Made by a program: the position numbers and the translations under genes
Source: Hexactinellida sp. DTS-2022
Taxonomy: Eukaryota > Porifera > Hexactinellida
Length of the DNA: 64,000 bases
Direction: 5' to 3'
Assembly: GCA_028753945.1 (NCBI GenBank)
Contig: JAPNXP010000002.1
Coordinates: 10,664,001 to 10,728,000 of the forward strand
Shown: one piece after another, positions 44,403-56,487 of the stretch
How positions within the stretch are numbered: position 1 is the stretch's first letter
Layout: each line of letters begins with the position of its first letter
Notes under the pieces: generated by a model
Databases searched by the model: none
What the model saw: the letters and a program-made list of their open reading frames with translations, nothing else
Told to the model about the DNA's origin: nothing

Positions 44403-44870
44403 GGTTCAGGTATACTCTACAAATTTCGAATATTTAGATAAAATCCAAATCATTGTCTATTTGGCTTTTATTGCATTTTGGGATTGTATTGATACCAATG
44501 AGTACTCTCAAGAGATTTCTAAGAAAGATTCCTATTATTTTTCCAGTTTGACACACTTTGGTCACCTCAATTAGGAATAATTGCTGTAATTTTTTTTTTC
44601 AAAAGCCGCTATCTCAAAACTAACATTTTCAGAATTGCGGAAGAAGTCATTTTGTCAATTTTGGTCGTGGAATCAAAAACTCAACGGTTTCGGAGAGATC
44701 TCGTAAAGATACAACTTTTCAGTTTTGCGATTTACCCTAATATGAATAGTTCATCTGTTTTTTAGATTTTGGATAAGGAAATCTTCATTTGAAAATCGAC
44801 ATCACATAAAAGTATTTGAAATCCAGAAAAATGTCGATATTCACAATTCCTGTACTCAAAAGTTATATTA
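44403..44870 (+). mobile_element. Family I element, partial copy I4
   Basis: Begins GGTTCAGGTATACTCTACAA directly after the TTAA shared with J4; matches I3. The right end is not seen. Confidence 0.6.
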
Positions 44871-44982
44871 CATCCAGCTAAACACATTTTATCAAGTTAA
44901 ATTATCAAGATTAACTATCGATTCGTAGTAGAAAATTCAACTTGCCTTTGTATTGGTTTGAACTTTGTGGTATTTTTAATTT

Positions 44983-45472
44983 TTGTTGGGTTCTGCATTT
45001 TCAAACTATACATCTATTTGCAAACCTCCCGAATACGAAGTAAATTTCATTCCGATTATTTTGGATGACCTATGGTCCAGGGGCGTCAGAAGGGGGGGGG
45101 CACAAGGGGGCACGTGCCCCCCTCAAAAATCTCGGTGCCCCCCTCACCTGTGCATCCCCTCGCCTGTGCCCCCTTCCCCTGTCCTAATAGATGAAATAAC
45201 AATACCAATGATATACATGAGTTCAAATGTCATGATACTACTGCTCTTATTCGATGTTAAACTATCAAAAAAGACATAAAATCACGTGGGGTTTTATACT
45301 ACTAAGAATTAGTTTTGGTCTGTGCCCCCCCCTAAAATCTGATTGCCCCCTCTCCGATTACACGCTTCCCACGCCCCTGCTATGGTCACCGAAGTTGATC
45401 TCTTGTCGACCTCCTCCCCAGAGTCTTTTAATTCTCCAGCAAAAGTGGGAGGTTTTGGCGGAGTGATATCTC
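44983..45472 (+). other. Possible coding exon split by a hAT MITE
   Basis: Two open stretches, 44983-45077 and 45388-45469, join in frame when the 302-bp insertion and one 8-bp duplication (310 nt) are disregarded; the joined frame is ~58 codons. On the opposite strand the second part is also open (DITPPKPPTFAGELKDSG). I recognise no family. Which strand, if either, is coding cannot be settled here. The segment 44890-44975 recurs at 53707-53795. Confidence 0.2.
45078..45379. mobile_element. hAT MITE, 302 bp, G/C-run ends
   Basis: CAGGGGCGTCAGAAGG...CACGCCCCTG; exact duplication CTATGGTC at 45070-45077 and 45380-45387. Confidence 0.9.
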
Positions 45473-45631
45473 GAAAAGTATAAAAGATAAACTTGAGAAC
45501 AAAATGGTAGAGTAACTTCTTATCGGATGAAGAATCTTTCCCTATTCGCCGAAAATGCATTTTATCAATAAAGTTATTGATGAATTTATTTATTCGACAT
45601 TTAGTAGCTCAATTTTGAAAAATATTGTTAA

Positions 45632-46351
45632 GGTTAAATTACGGCAGATTCATGCAAAAAAACACATAGATTTCGTTTTGAAGTTAGGTGTTTGATTCTC
45701 ACATATATGATAGAAGACACTATAGCTATATCGAAACTGAAAACGAAATCTGATTATATTTTATAAATTTTAATTTATGGGGAATGCAGTTTTATTGTAA
45801 TACAAAAGTCCCATAGGGGGATTTGTTCAGACTCAGCCAGATAACTGTGGGGATTGCAAGATCAATATTACCTAAAGACATATTTTGTGTGATCTAACAT
45901 AGAGATCATCGTTATGGGCGGTTGGTGAGTGGTTTAGAATTTTGATAAAATGTATATAAAAAATATTGCGACCTTTTGAAACCAAAAAATGGATAAAAAA
46001 GTCATCATTTTATGAGAAATTTGAGAAAATGTTTGAAAAAAATAATTCCAAGTCATAATTCAAAAATGTAAACCGTCTACCAACTCCGCACGCTTATAAT
46101 CTTTAAATATTGATTCTAATAACAAACATTGATGGCCGCATTGCCAAATTACCCCATAATATCGACCAACACTTTTGGAATTCGCCCTATAGGAGATTTG
46201 TATTAGCCAAATTTTGAAACTGACAAAAAATAAAAAGTATAATAGATAGGGACATTTTCTTTTTGTTTTATTGCTTTGTATCGTATAGGTATCTATTTCT
46301 CTCAATTACAGATTAATACAAGAACTTTCATTAGCGTGGGGTAATTTAACC
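45632..46351 (+). mobile_element. Family J element, copy J5
   Basis: Standard J ends with TTAA 45628-45631 and 46352-46355; 720 bp. Confidence 0.9.
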
Positions 46352-46454
46352 TTAAAATTAAAATAATTAACTATTCAACAAAGTAAGGATTGATATTTCT
46401 TTACTAGTTTGTGTAGTAGACTTAAGTGCAGCAGTTCAATGCTGCTATTCAAAC

Positions 46455-46970
46455 GTTTTCACTTAATACGAACTCGGTTAATACGAACACGGTTAAGGTT
46501 AACCGTGATCGTATTAACCGTCATTGCATTTGCCGTGTTCGTGTCAGAGTTGGAATCGGGTTCGGGTTGGTTCGGGTTGACTCGGGTCGGGTTCGGGTCG
46601 TGTCGGGTTCAGATTCGGATTTAGAATCGGGTTTGATCAGTTCGAACTATCTACACTTACGTTCACTTCGGGTTCGGGTCTGGATGAAGATAGTCGGGTT
46701 CGGGTCGGGTCCAGAGCATTTTATAAGGATTTTAAAAAAAATTTAATGTTTTCGTGGATTAAAAAAATGTATTTTCGGTAGAAATGCAATCATGAAATGG
46801 ATATCAGACGATAAAACTCACTATTCAAGCGAGTAAAAAATGAAAATAGGAATAAAAAAATGGGCCAGGAAGAAAAAAATGGGCTTATAATATACCCTGG
46901 TCGGGTCGGGTTCTGAAAAGTGGACCCGATTCCAACTCTGGTTCGTGTTAAAAGTTAACGTATTAAGTGT
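46455..46970. mobile_element. Small MITE with CACTTAATACG ends
   Basis: CACTTAATACGAACTCGGTT at the left; CGTATTAAGTGTG at the right. Interrupted by the hAT MITE at 46545-46940, leaving ~110 bp. Confidence 0.45.
46545..46940. mobile_element. hAT MITE with GGGTTCGGGT repeats
   Basis: CAGAGTTGGAATCGGGT...ACCCGATTCCAACTCTG, exact duplication GTTCGTGT at 46537-46544 and 46941-46948. The interior has many TCGGGTTCGGG units that mimic a Gly/Arg-rich ORF. Confidence 0.9.
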
Positions 46971-46981
46971 GTTCCTTTTAA

Positions 46982-47645
46982 CCGTAGACTGCCTAATCGC
47001 CACACAGTGTGGCAGTGCCAAAAAACGTAGTAAATAAACTCCAAATTTCAAAAGATTTCCGATTTAAACATGTTTTTATATACTCCATCGATTTCAATCA
47101 TAAAAAAGTTATTTTGAAATTTCAAGATGATGACATAGCAGAAAAGTGTCATCTGCCACTTGAATGCCACCTCAATTAGAAATAATAAAATGTAAAATTA
47201 GGCTGTGCAAAACATGTTAGTTATGGAATTCAATGTATAGATCCTTTTTTGAATCTTTTACTGGTATATTTAGAGAGTTGTGGGACATAGCGGTATTTTC
47301 TAACATTTTTTCTTCATCCAAGGTTCAAAAAAACCATCTTTGTTGGTTTTAATATATTGATGTAGATTTAGTAGTATGCGTCCGAATCGTTTGAAATATG
47401 TTGTTCAAAATGGAATATTATGGCTCCACATGATGTAGTTTTCAAAGTAAGACTAACTTCCATTAATCTCAGGATATTTCGTTACATAGAAAGATTGTTT
47501 GTCACCATTTTTTGGACAAAATATTGAACAAAATTTAGCAAAATATGAATGTCTTGATGTCTTTTGAATACAAAAGTTCAATCTTATGATTCAAAAGAAT
47601 TGTAGTGAATTAGAAATTCATGAAAAAGCTTTCGGCAGTATTCAG
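46982..47645 (+). mobile_element. Family K element, copy K2
   Basis: CCGTAGACTGCC...GGCAGTATTCAG; TTAA 46978-46981 and 47646-47649; 664 bp, close to K1. Shares its right TTAA with J6. Confidence 0.9.
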
Positions 47646-47649
47646 TTAA

Positions 47650-49911
47650 GGTTAAATTATCCCACATAAATTTTTCATGTATAAATCTGTAATTGTGAGA
47701 AATAGATCCCTATACAATACAAAGCAATAAACCAAAAAGAAAATGTGTCAATCTATTATACTTATTATTTTTTGTGGGTTTAAAATTTGGCTAATACAAA
47801 CACCCATAGGGGGATTTCGAAAAGTGGTGGTCGATAATATGCCAAATTTTGGCAATGTGGTCAACTATTTTTGTTATTATAATCCATAATTAAAGATTAT
47901 ATGCGTACGGAATTGGTAGTCAGTTGACATTTTAGAATTATGACTCCTAATTTTTTTTTTCAAACATTTTATCGAATATCGCATAAAAAGATGACCTTTT
48001 TATTCATTTCTTTAGTTCAATAAGTCGCAATTTATTTATTTAGGTCAAATCAAAATTCTAAACCTGCCACCAACCGCCCATAATGATATTCAATATAATA
48101 TAATTCACAGTATATGTCTAATATCGTCCACCACTTTGGAAATCGCCCTATGGGAGATTTGTATAATCCAAATTTTGAAACGAACTAAAATAAAAAGTAT
48201 AATAAATAGATATATTTTCTTTTTGGTTTATTGCTTTGTATTGCATAGGGATTTATTTCTCACAATTACAGATTAAGGCCCCTCTCGGGTTAATTTTGAA
48301 TTATTTAAATAATTGAGTTTATTTCGTTTTTATTAGTTATAATACCCGGGAGGATAATATAGGAAAATTTGGCTTAATTCTGAGGACAATTGAACTCACT
48401 AGAGCAATTTGAAATTGGGGAATGTCTGTTATATGGCCAAATTGAGAGTAATATAAATTACGGCCACACAATGCTGGTCAGATAAATTGAGATTCGATTG
48501 TTTTTGGATAGTACACCAGAAAGTAAAGCCACATTGAAAATTTCAGGTGAATCTGACTAATAGTTTTGCTGTAGCGACCATTATAAGATCCAGGAATGTG
48601 AAGGACATCATGGAGGGTGACTTTTTCAAATGGAATGAAAGTTTAGTAGGCTGGCACTGCCACAATTTGTTTTCAATATAGTTGTTATTCATACAAAAGT
48701 ATATTTGCATATCTACTTAGGTTGTAAACCTAAATTTTCAACATTCCAAAAATTAAGTTCCGAGTTATAGTCATTTGAAGTCAGATTTGGACTGTCAAGG
48801 TCCCTAGTCTGACTTCAAAGGGCATTAACTTTGAAAGTTTGTATTGTAAAGTTTAGATCAAGGGTCAGTCCCATATTAAATATATATTCAATCGTTTAGA
48901 CTTGGTTTCAAACAATTTGGATGAAAACTGTGAACGCTTTAGCATTTTAAACTTTCTGACCTTTCAACTCATTGGGTGGTCCTTTCACATCTCTACATTA
49001 AATCTCAGAAACCCGTCGACCAATAATGAAATATTTGAGTGCAAAATGCTCGCAATACCCGGTTTCCTATTCGTCCATAATACATTTTATGACCCTAACT
49101 CGCAAAAATCTTTCAAATGACCATATATGGGCATAAAATGTGCCCATTTTTGATGATTTAGCATATTTATTTCTTCAAAACTATAAACTCTAGAGCTTAG
49201 CACTAAATTTCCAATCACATCCATGTAATATTACAAACCCATTAGATTACCAATTGAAACCATTTTCGAAAAGATTGCTTTCCTATATATTCACCGGAAT
49301 ACGCTCATAATAGTGTGGAAAGTAAATTAAAAATACATAATATTAAATACACATTTGGTTCAGGTTTACTCAAATTTGGTCCAAATTGTTTGAAACCAAG
49401 TCTAAACTAATGAGGACATATGTAATTCGGGATGATTTTTCAAACTAACCTCTAGCAAAGAAACTTTCCGAATTCTATATCTTTGAAGTTCGACTTGGAC
49501 AGCAAGATTTTCGTAATTCGTCAAATAATGCAAAATTGGCAGTCGAAACGTGACTTCATAGGGCTATAACTCCCAAAGTTTGGGTCCTAGAGGTTAGTTT
49601 GAAAAATCATCCCGAATTACTTATGTCCTCATCAGTTTAGAATTGGTTTCAAACAATTTGGACAAAATTTGAGAGAAACTGAACCAAAAGTATATTTATT
49701 TTAATTGAAAATTGACCTTTTCATGATGATACACACATTCCTCAGCACTAAACAGGTGATAATTGCAAAAGTAGTGCGCAGATTCACTTGAAATTTTCAA
49801 TGTATCTATCCTTCACTGGGTACTATACGAAAACAGTCTTATCTCAATTTCCAAATTAACCAAAGAGGGGCCTTAATACAAGAAATTTCATTAACCTGGA
49901 TTAATTTAACC
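47650..49911. mobile_element. Fold-back J derivative (J6) interrupted by E3
   Basis: Both ends are J right ends: GGTTAAATTATCCCAC at 47650 (inverted) and TTAATTTAACC ending 49911. The halves 47650-47880 and ~48115-49911 (minus E3) are inverted copies, so this copy is a palindrome of one J end. Confidence 0.65.
48277..49872 (+). mobile_element. Family E element, copy E3
   Basis: Same ends as E2; TTAA 48273-48276 and 49873-49876. Inserted in J6 at GATTAATAC, a site intact in other J copies, which fixes the duplication as TTAA. 1596 bp. Confidence 0.95.
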
Positions 49912-49928
49912 TTAATTTTTGAAGTTAA

Positions 49929-50648
49929 GGTTAAATTACGGCAGATTCACCCAAAAAAACACATGAATTTAGTTTTGAAGGTGGGAGTTTGAATTTCACG
50001 TATATGATGGAAGACATTATAGCTATATCGAAACTGAAAACGAAATCTAATTATCTTCTATAAATTCGAAATTATTGGGCTTGCAGTATTATGCTAATAC
50101 AAAAGTCCCATAGGGGGATTTTTTCAGACTCCACCTGATAAGTGTGTGGTTTGCAAGATCATTATTTGCTAAAGACCTGTACTGTGTGATCTATCAGATA
50201 GATCATCGTTATGGGCGGTTGGTGAGTGGTTTAGAATTTTGATAAGATCTAAATAAAAAATATTGCGACCTTTTGGAACCAAAAAATTAATAAAAAGGTC
50301 AGCTTTTCATGCGAAATTTGGTAAAATGCTTGATAAAAAAAATTCCAAGTCATAATTCAAAAATGTAAACCGTCTACCTACTCCGTACGCTTATAATCTT
50401 TAAATATTGATTCTGAAAACAAACATTGATGGCCGCATTGCCAAATTACCGCATAATATCTACCACCACTTTTGGAAATCGCCCTATGGGAGATTTGTAT
50501 TAGCCAAATTTTGAAACCGACAAAAAATACAAAGTATAATAGATAAGGACATTTTCTTTTTGGTTTATTGATTTGTATCGGATAGGTATATATTTCTCAC
50601 AATTACAGATTAATACAAGAACTTTCATTCACGTGGGGTAATTTAACC
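49929..50648 (+). mobile_element. Family J element, copy J7
   Basis: TTAA 49925-49928 and 50649-50652; 720 bp; almost identical to J8. Confidence 0.95.
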
Positions 50649-50692
50649 TTAAATACCGGATAATTTGGCGGCATCCTTAACGCATATGGAGG

Positions 50693-51191
50693 TATAAAAG
50701 GCAGGGTATTATACAGCGTGGGGGGCGTCCCGGGATTCCCCCCCTTGCTTGCGTTTCCCTCCCAGGGAAATATGCTCCTAAGTTATTATTTTCAGTTAAA
50801 AATAGGTGTTTTTAGCCTTTTATTAAGAGACAAATCGATGTATTCTACTCTAAGCTAGAATATTTTATATTAAAAGTTCTTTATCTTCCCCACACACACC
50901 ATTCAAACATTACTAGTTATAATCATTAATGAAATTGTGGCAAATGCTATAATTATCTTCCATTAGTTACCACAGCTTGAAACACAATGTGATTATTTAC
51001 TTCAATAGCACTCCATTTTTAGCAATATTGCTTTGCACTATAAATTGTATCTGGCTTCCAGGGCCTTCGTCCCAGGTCCCTAACGGGAGGCTAGCAGTTC
51101 CACCCAAGATCCCCAGCTGGCAATACAATTATTTAGATGAACCTGGTACTGGCAGAAATTCGCCCCCCTGAATAAAAATCCTGTGTAAAAC
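50693..51191. mobile_element. Possible hAT-type element
   Basis: CAGGGTATTATACA at the left, complement of GTGTAAAACCCTG at the right, with C/G-rich subtermini. The flanks TATAAAAGG and AAAGGTAT do not give a clean 8-bp duplication. Confidence 0.35.
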
Positions 51192-51397
51192 CCTGAAAGG
51201 TATTTCTAAAATATCTTGTCAGAACACTTCATTCAAAGTTTTCAGTCGAGAACAAAGGTCTATAAACATCATTTATTGTGATATTTAGCATTTTACAGTA
51301 GAAAAAGTCCAAATTGCTTTCAGGAACACCGATAAGCCACCACACTAGATCTTTGCGAATCTACACAAGTTTTAAAATCAATCAGTTGTAAACCTGA

Positions 51398-51665
51398 TAA
51401 GACCGAATGGAATAAGACCGAATGGAATAAGACCGAATGGAATAAGACCGAATGGAATAAGACCGAAAGAAAATCAGTACCGGAATAAAACCGAACGGAA
51501 TAAGACCGAAAAGAAATCCGTACTGGAATAAGACCGAACAAAAATCAGTACTGGAATAAGACCAAATGGAATAAGACCGAACAAAAATCAGTACTGGAAT
51601 AAGACCGAATGGAATAAGCCTGAAAAAAAATCAGTACTGGAATAAGACCGAATGGAATAAGATAA
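51398..51665. repeat. 15-bp tandem repeat GGAATAAGACCGAAT
   Basis: About ten units with interspersed AAAATCAGTACT segments. The complement array is at 55078-55320. Confidence 0.9.
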
Positions 51666-53367
51666 AAAAATATAAGGGCTGCTTCTCACCCTGATCAATT
51701 TTAGATTCTTAGAAAGGCGAGCGTTTAAAGGCTCGACCCACACCTTCTGGACAGAGGCCCAGAACATTGATTAAATGTATATTATTGCATATTCCGCATG
51801 CTCTATAGATTGTGTATATTCATAAAAAATTTCATCAAGAAATTCCAAATACTTCAGAAAATATACCACCTTGCGCCACTTTGCGCCACTGACGTAATAC
51901 AAAATTTGGTGTGGATTTCGTCACAATTTATAGCGGAATTATCTAATTTGTATTGCTTAATAAATCATAACTTTAGATTAAACCATTGCATAATACTTAG
52001 TAATCATTATTATATAACCACTACTTAAGATTCCTACTGAATGAAGTGTATATACATGTATATAGGAACACAGTGTTACAATACAGTATAAATAAACAGA
52101 AATTCATCAACAAAGCACCAACCCAGTCAAACTCGCGCGGATGGAGCACAGTGGGAATTTTGGTAGAAATAGGATAAAATTAACATTCTCTTGAAACTTG
52201 AATTCGTGGTTACCACTGAATTCAGAATATCAAATAACCTAGTAATGCTTAATTTCATTCCAATATAAGAAATATTTTGGTTGTTATGACTATTCAAAGT
52301 ATTAGATTTTTGAAAATTGGAATTTATATTTTGCGGTCATGGAAAGTTACTAATGCTTCATTGCAGATTTTGAGAACACTGTTCTTGAGAATGACTTCTC
52401 TTTTGAATATTCTGATATACTACATGAATTAATTATATACATTAGATATCATAATAACATTTCAGTATAAATTGATTATGGGGTGTGGCTAACGGAAAAT
52501 ATACGATTCGGACAATAAATTCTTGCTTAGTCCCCCTTCTTCAAGATGATGGAAATTATCGTGTCCAGGCTCACGCGGGGTTTTTTGTGTTTTTAATATA
52601 AAGTAGAGATATTTAACTTCAATATAAACCAAATTCCAGATACGCGAAATTTTGCCCACAGATATTTTCCTTTAATATTAATAAATTTATTAAGATAAGC
52701 GATTCAAGTAAAATTTACTTCTTCAATTATAATTATTTGTTATGCATAACAAGGAAGCTTTATAATTTCTTAACTCGAATCCAGTGAGTTAGGGGTTACA
52801 ATGAATTAGAATCTGACTAATATCAAACAATTCGGTGTCAATTTGATGAATTAAAGTTTAGCAGGGAGCTGAACTGTAGGCAAATTAGTGGAAACATACT
52901 TTTTACAAACTGAGATCGCAACAATATTGACAAAACTAGGTTCTACTAGCTCTAAAACCTAGGTTATGTAATATTCTTATATAATAGTTTCTAAATGCGC
53001 GGAAAGGCGCGACGTAGATTACATAATAACTTTGAACCATATATATTAGGATTTTTGAAAAATTATACCTTTTTCAAGAAATATATTCAATAATCATGGG
53101 TGAACAACAAAAAATTTGTTAACAGACCTGAAGTATAATTTATGATAGAATTAACATGAATTGTCTCGAACTACGTTTAGGTGAATACGTACATCATTTT
53201 TGATAATGCCATTCAGTTTGCAACCTATATGTCAATAATACTTCATTAGAGTCTATCTAGCATAGTTTTCATATTTCCACTTACACCCCTGAAAATCCCA
53301 CTGTGTGGAGGGAAAGATTCTATTATGATTTTGAAGATTTCTTTGCAGATTACTATTGTAGTAATAG

Positions 53368-54394
53368 CAAGGTTGCCAATCCAATCCAATCGAGAAGATT
53401 TTCGATTGCCGATTGCTGCATTTTTCATCGATTGGATTATCGGTTGGATTGCTGCATTTTTCATCGATTGGATTCTCGTTTGGATTGGTTCGATTTTTAT
53501 CGATTTGATTGCAATCGAGCAGAGTAACCGCGTACGGCGTACTGTACGGTACGGTACGGACTTAGTACGCAGATTATCCTTCCGTACCGTACATACGCAC
53601 TCTGTACGCACTTGGTACGCACTCCGTACGTACTTATTTAATGATAGTATAGAATCTTATCTTTTAGCACTTGATACTTTTTTTAATCGAATAATAAGTT
53701 AGGTAAAATTATCAAGATTAACTAACTATCGATTCTTAGTAGAAAATTCAACTTGCCTTTGTATTGGTTTGAACTTTGTGGTATTTTTATTTAGCAGATT
53801 TGGTTGATACCAAAGTATAGTTTTAGCGTGCGAGATCAGATTATTAGGTACCGAATTGTTAATTTGTAATCGCATAATTTCGAACTATAATAGATTAGAT
53901 CCTTGTTTATTAATTATTTTTCGAATTATAGAAATACTTGTATATATTGTTAATTGTTCACAACGTATTATTGCGTACCGTACGACGTACCGTACGAAAT
54001 AATACAGTAGGGAGACTCTCCGTACCGTACCGTACGAACGTACGCGGTTACTCTGCAATCGAGGAATTTTCATCGATTTTTTTTCGATTGTTTGTTTTTT
54101 CAATTTCTAAAAATTGCCAAAATTTACAATGATCAATAGCTCGTTAATTAAACCCAATAATATATGTTTTAAGTTTGAACATATTATGAAACCTAACTCT
54201 TTTTGACAATACTGAGGAGTAAACGTTCGAAAAAATTCGGAGAAACAATCCAAAAATCGATCATATTTTGGATTGTCGATTGCGATTATATTGTCATCCG
54301 AATAATCGATTGTCCAAATTTGGATTGCCGATTGTCCAAATTTGGCTCGATTGGATTGGATTGTCGATTGGATTGGATTGGATTGGCAACCCTG
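53368..54394. mobile_element. hAT element with GATTGGATTG ends
   Basis: CAAGGTTGCCAATCCAATCC...GGATTGGATTGGCAACCCTG; exact duplication AGTAATAG at 53360-53367 and 54395-54402. Subtermini are many copies of CGATTGGATT. Confidence 0.9.
53520..54055. mobile_element. hAT MITE with CGTACGGTAC ends, nested
   Basis: CAGAGTAACCGCGTACG...CGTACGCGGTTACTCTG; exact duplication CAATCGAG at 53512-53519 and 54056-54063. Subtermini are rich in ACCGTACGGTAC palindromes. Confidence 0.92.
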
Positions 54395-55077
54395 AGTAAT
54401 AGTGCTGCCTAACTTGTGCTAGAATTACAGTTTCTGATACATTTACAAATTGTTGTAATTATTTGAATTGGAAAAATGCAATAATAATCGCCAAATAACT
54501 TTTTTTGACTTTGAAGCTCTATAAAATCTTAGTAATCTACTAAAATGATAAAAGCTCCCATTAAATTTTAGCTAAGTATATAAATTGGAAGGCATAATCA
54601 ACACTAAAACCTTTGTGGTTTTTCACTTACATCCGCGCGATTATTTTTACTCAGAATAGGAATTTAATATTACGTAATATGGAACCAAATTCAATTACTC
54701 GAGCGAATATTATTCGAATTCAATTTTGATCGCGGATTTGTTATCAGTATAGATAAGGCAAAAACTAATATAAGTTTGGATTTGATTGGGTCTTTTTTCT
54801 GAAGTTGTGGGTCGAGCGTTTTAACCATTCTCCTTAAAAGACAATGAGAGTGGCGAATGTTTTCTAAATGATTAATACAAGACACTTAGATAAGCGAGTC
54901 TTTTCTACATGTTCAATACATCACACTCAGAAAGGCGAGTGTTTTCTCCATTAATCACTAAATACCCCTAGATAGTCGTGTGTTTTCTCAATGAACCATA
55001 ATTACGCTTAGAAAGTAGAGGTTTACTTTTATCCATACCAATACATATTTATTTCTAATGCATAGAGTAGCCCTTAT

Positions 55078-55320
55078 ATTATTCGGTCTTATACCAGTAA
55101 TGTTTACAATCGTGTTTGACATTTGGTCTTATTCCAGTACTTATTTCTTTCGGTCTTATTCCAGTACTGATTATTTCGGTCTTATTCCATTCGCTCTTAT
55201 CCAGTGCTAATTTTATTTCGGTCTTATTCTAGTACGGATTTCTTTTCGGTCTTATTCCATTCGGTCTTATTCCAGTACTGATCTTCTTTTTGTCTTATTC
55301 TATTCGGTGTTATTCCAGTC
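55078..55320. repeat. Inverted array TTCGGTCTTATTCCAGTACT
   Basis: About ten units, complement of the 51398-51665 array. Confidence 0.9.
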
Positions 55321-55622
55321 CAAGAATATCAGATTTTCTGCCTACATTTTCGTTCTAATTCAGTCAACTCAAATCAATTACTTTATTTTGTCAGGGGTAA
55401 TGAGTAGATTCCAATACATATTTTGGCTAAGGTTTCATGTTCAAACTAATACTATATTTTGGCTGTGGTTTAAAGTTTAATCCATTACTCGTTTTGGACA
55501 GGGTACCGGTTCAACCTATAACTTTATTTTGGCAGGGGTTATAAGTGGTCTCCATTACATTTTTTGTAAAGTTTTGCAGATTCATTCTACTGCAATAATT
55601 TGTAGTGGTTAAGGTTCAGGTC

Positions 55623-56487
55623 TACTCTACAAAATACCAAAATCTCGATAAAATCCCAAACATTGTAAATCTCGTTTTTATTGCATTTTCTGATTGTGTG
55701 GACACCCATGTGGACTCTCACGAAATTTCAAAGAAAAATTCCAATTATTTCTCCAGTTTGACTCACTTCGAGTTTTGAAAAAAATATTGGGGTTCTGGTG
55801 TTGGTTGCCGGTTGCAGTATACCATAGAAACTTGATAATTTCGGGACATAGCCACATATAGGCTTTATCTTATATTAGGATAGAGCAGCATATATCGCAT
55901 CTTAATTTCAAATCATATGGAAAAATATTGAATACTTTCAATGATACATACTTTTTAGTGTCCTCCACCTAAGCCACTGCCATAGGGGACACTTTTTTCA
56001 AACCCCGCTATCTCCAAACACAATTATTGGCATTGCGGAAGTCATATTATGACTCATATACCACCTAGAAACAAAATCTCAACGGTTTTGGACAGCTCTC
56101 AATTAGTTCTATCATATAAGTGCAGCGATTTCATTTGTAACTTCTCTTTTTCTTTTTATTTAATTTATTGATGATGAAAAAAGTGATGTCCACATTTATT
56201 GATGAAAAATTTGACTAATAAGTGATTAAAAGAATTCTTGCACTCATATGATAGTTTAGAAGTTTCTCCATGCAATGCAACAACAATCTACTCTTAATCA
56301 TTAACAGGAAAAAACTTATCCGTTCCGCAAAATACGATTTTATAGAAGAAAAAAAATTTCACTGAGTTACCTAGATCGAATATTATTGCATTTTTGCCAT
56401 TTAGAAGGTGAAGTAAATCCGCTGTAAAAAATTTAATTAATTCGGGTGAATATATTTGGTAGAAGTGTTCTAGAGTATACCTGAACC
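55623..56487 (+). mobile_element. Family I element, copy I2
   Basis: GGTTCAGGTCTACTCTA...TAGAGTATACCTGAACC; TTAA 55619-55622 and 56488-56491; 865 bp, ~90% like I1 by eye. The following 56490-57620 holds no supported gene or repeat. Confidence 0.9.

Larger units (their letters stand above)
51395..55325. mobile_element. Foldback-like element with inverted tandem arrays
   Basis: The left array of GGAATAAGACCGAA units (51398-51665) and the right array of its complement TTCGGTCTTATTCC (55078-55320) face each other. Inside both lies ATATAAGGGCTGCTTCT or its partial complement (51670, 55062), then AGAAAGGCGAG units (one at the left, four or five of ~43 bp at 54880-55030). About 3.9 kb including a 1-kb hAT insertion; no coding region found in 51800-54780. 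Confidence 0.6.

Noticed and set aside
46409..46746. Gly/Arg-rich ORF with GSGWFGLTRVGFGS pattern
   Set aside because: Comes from TCGGGTTCGGG repeats inside a hAT MITE with an exact target duplication.
51398..51665. CRISPR-like or promoter array
   Set aside because: Tandem repeat with an inverted partner array; no unique spacers.
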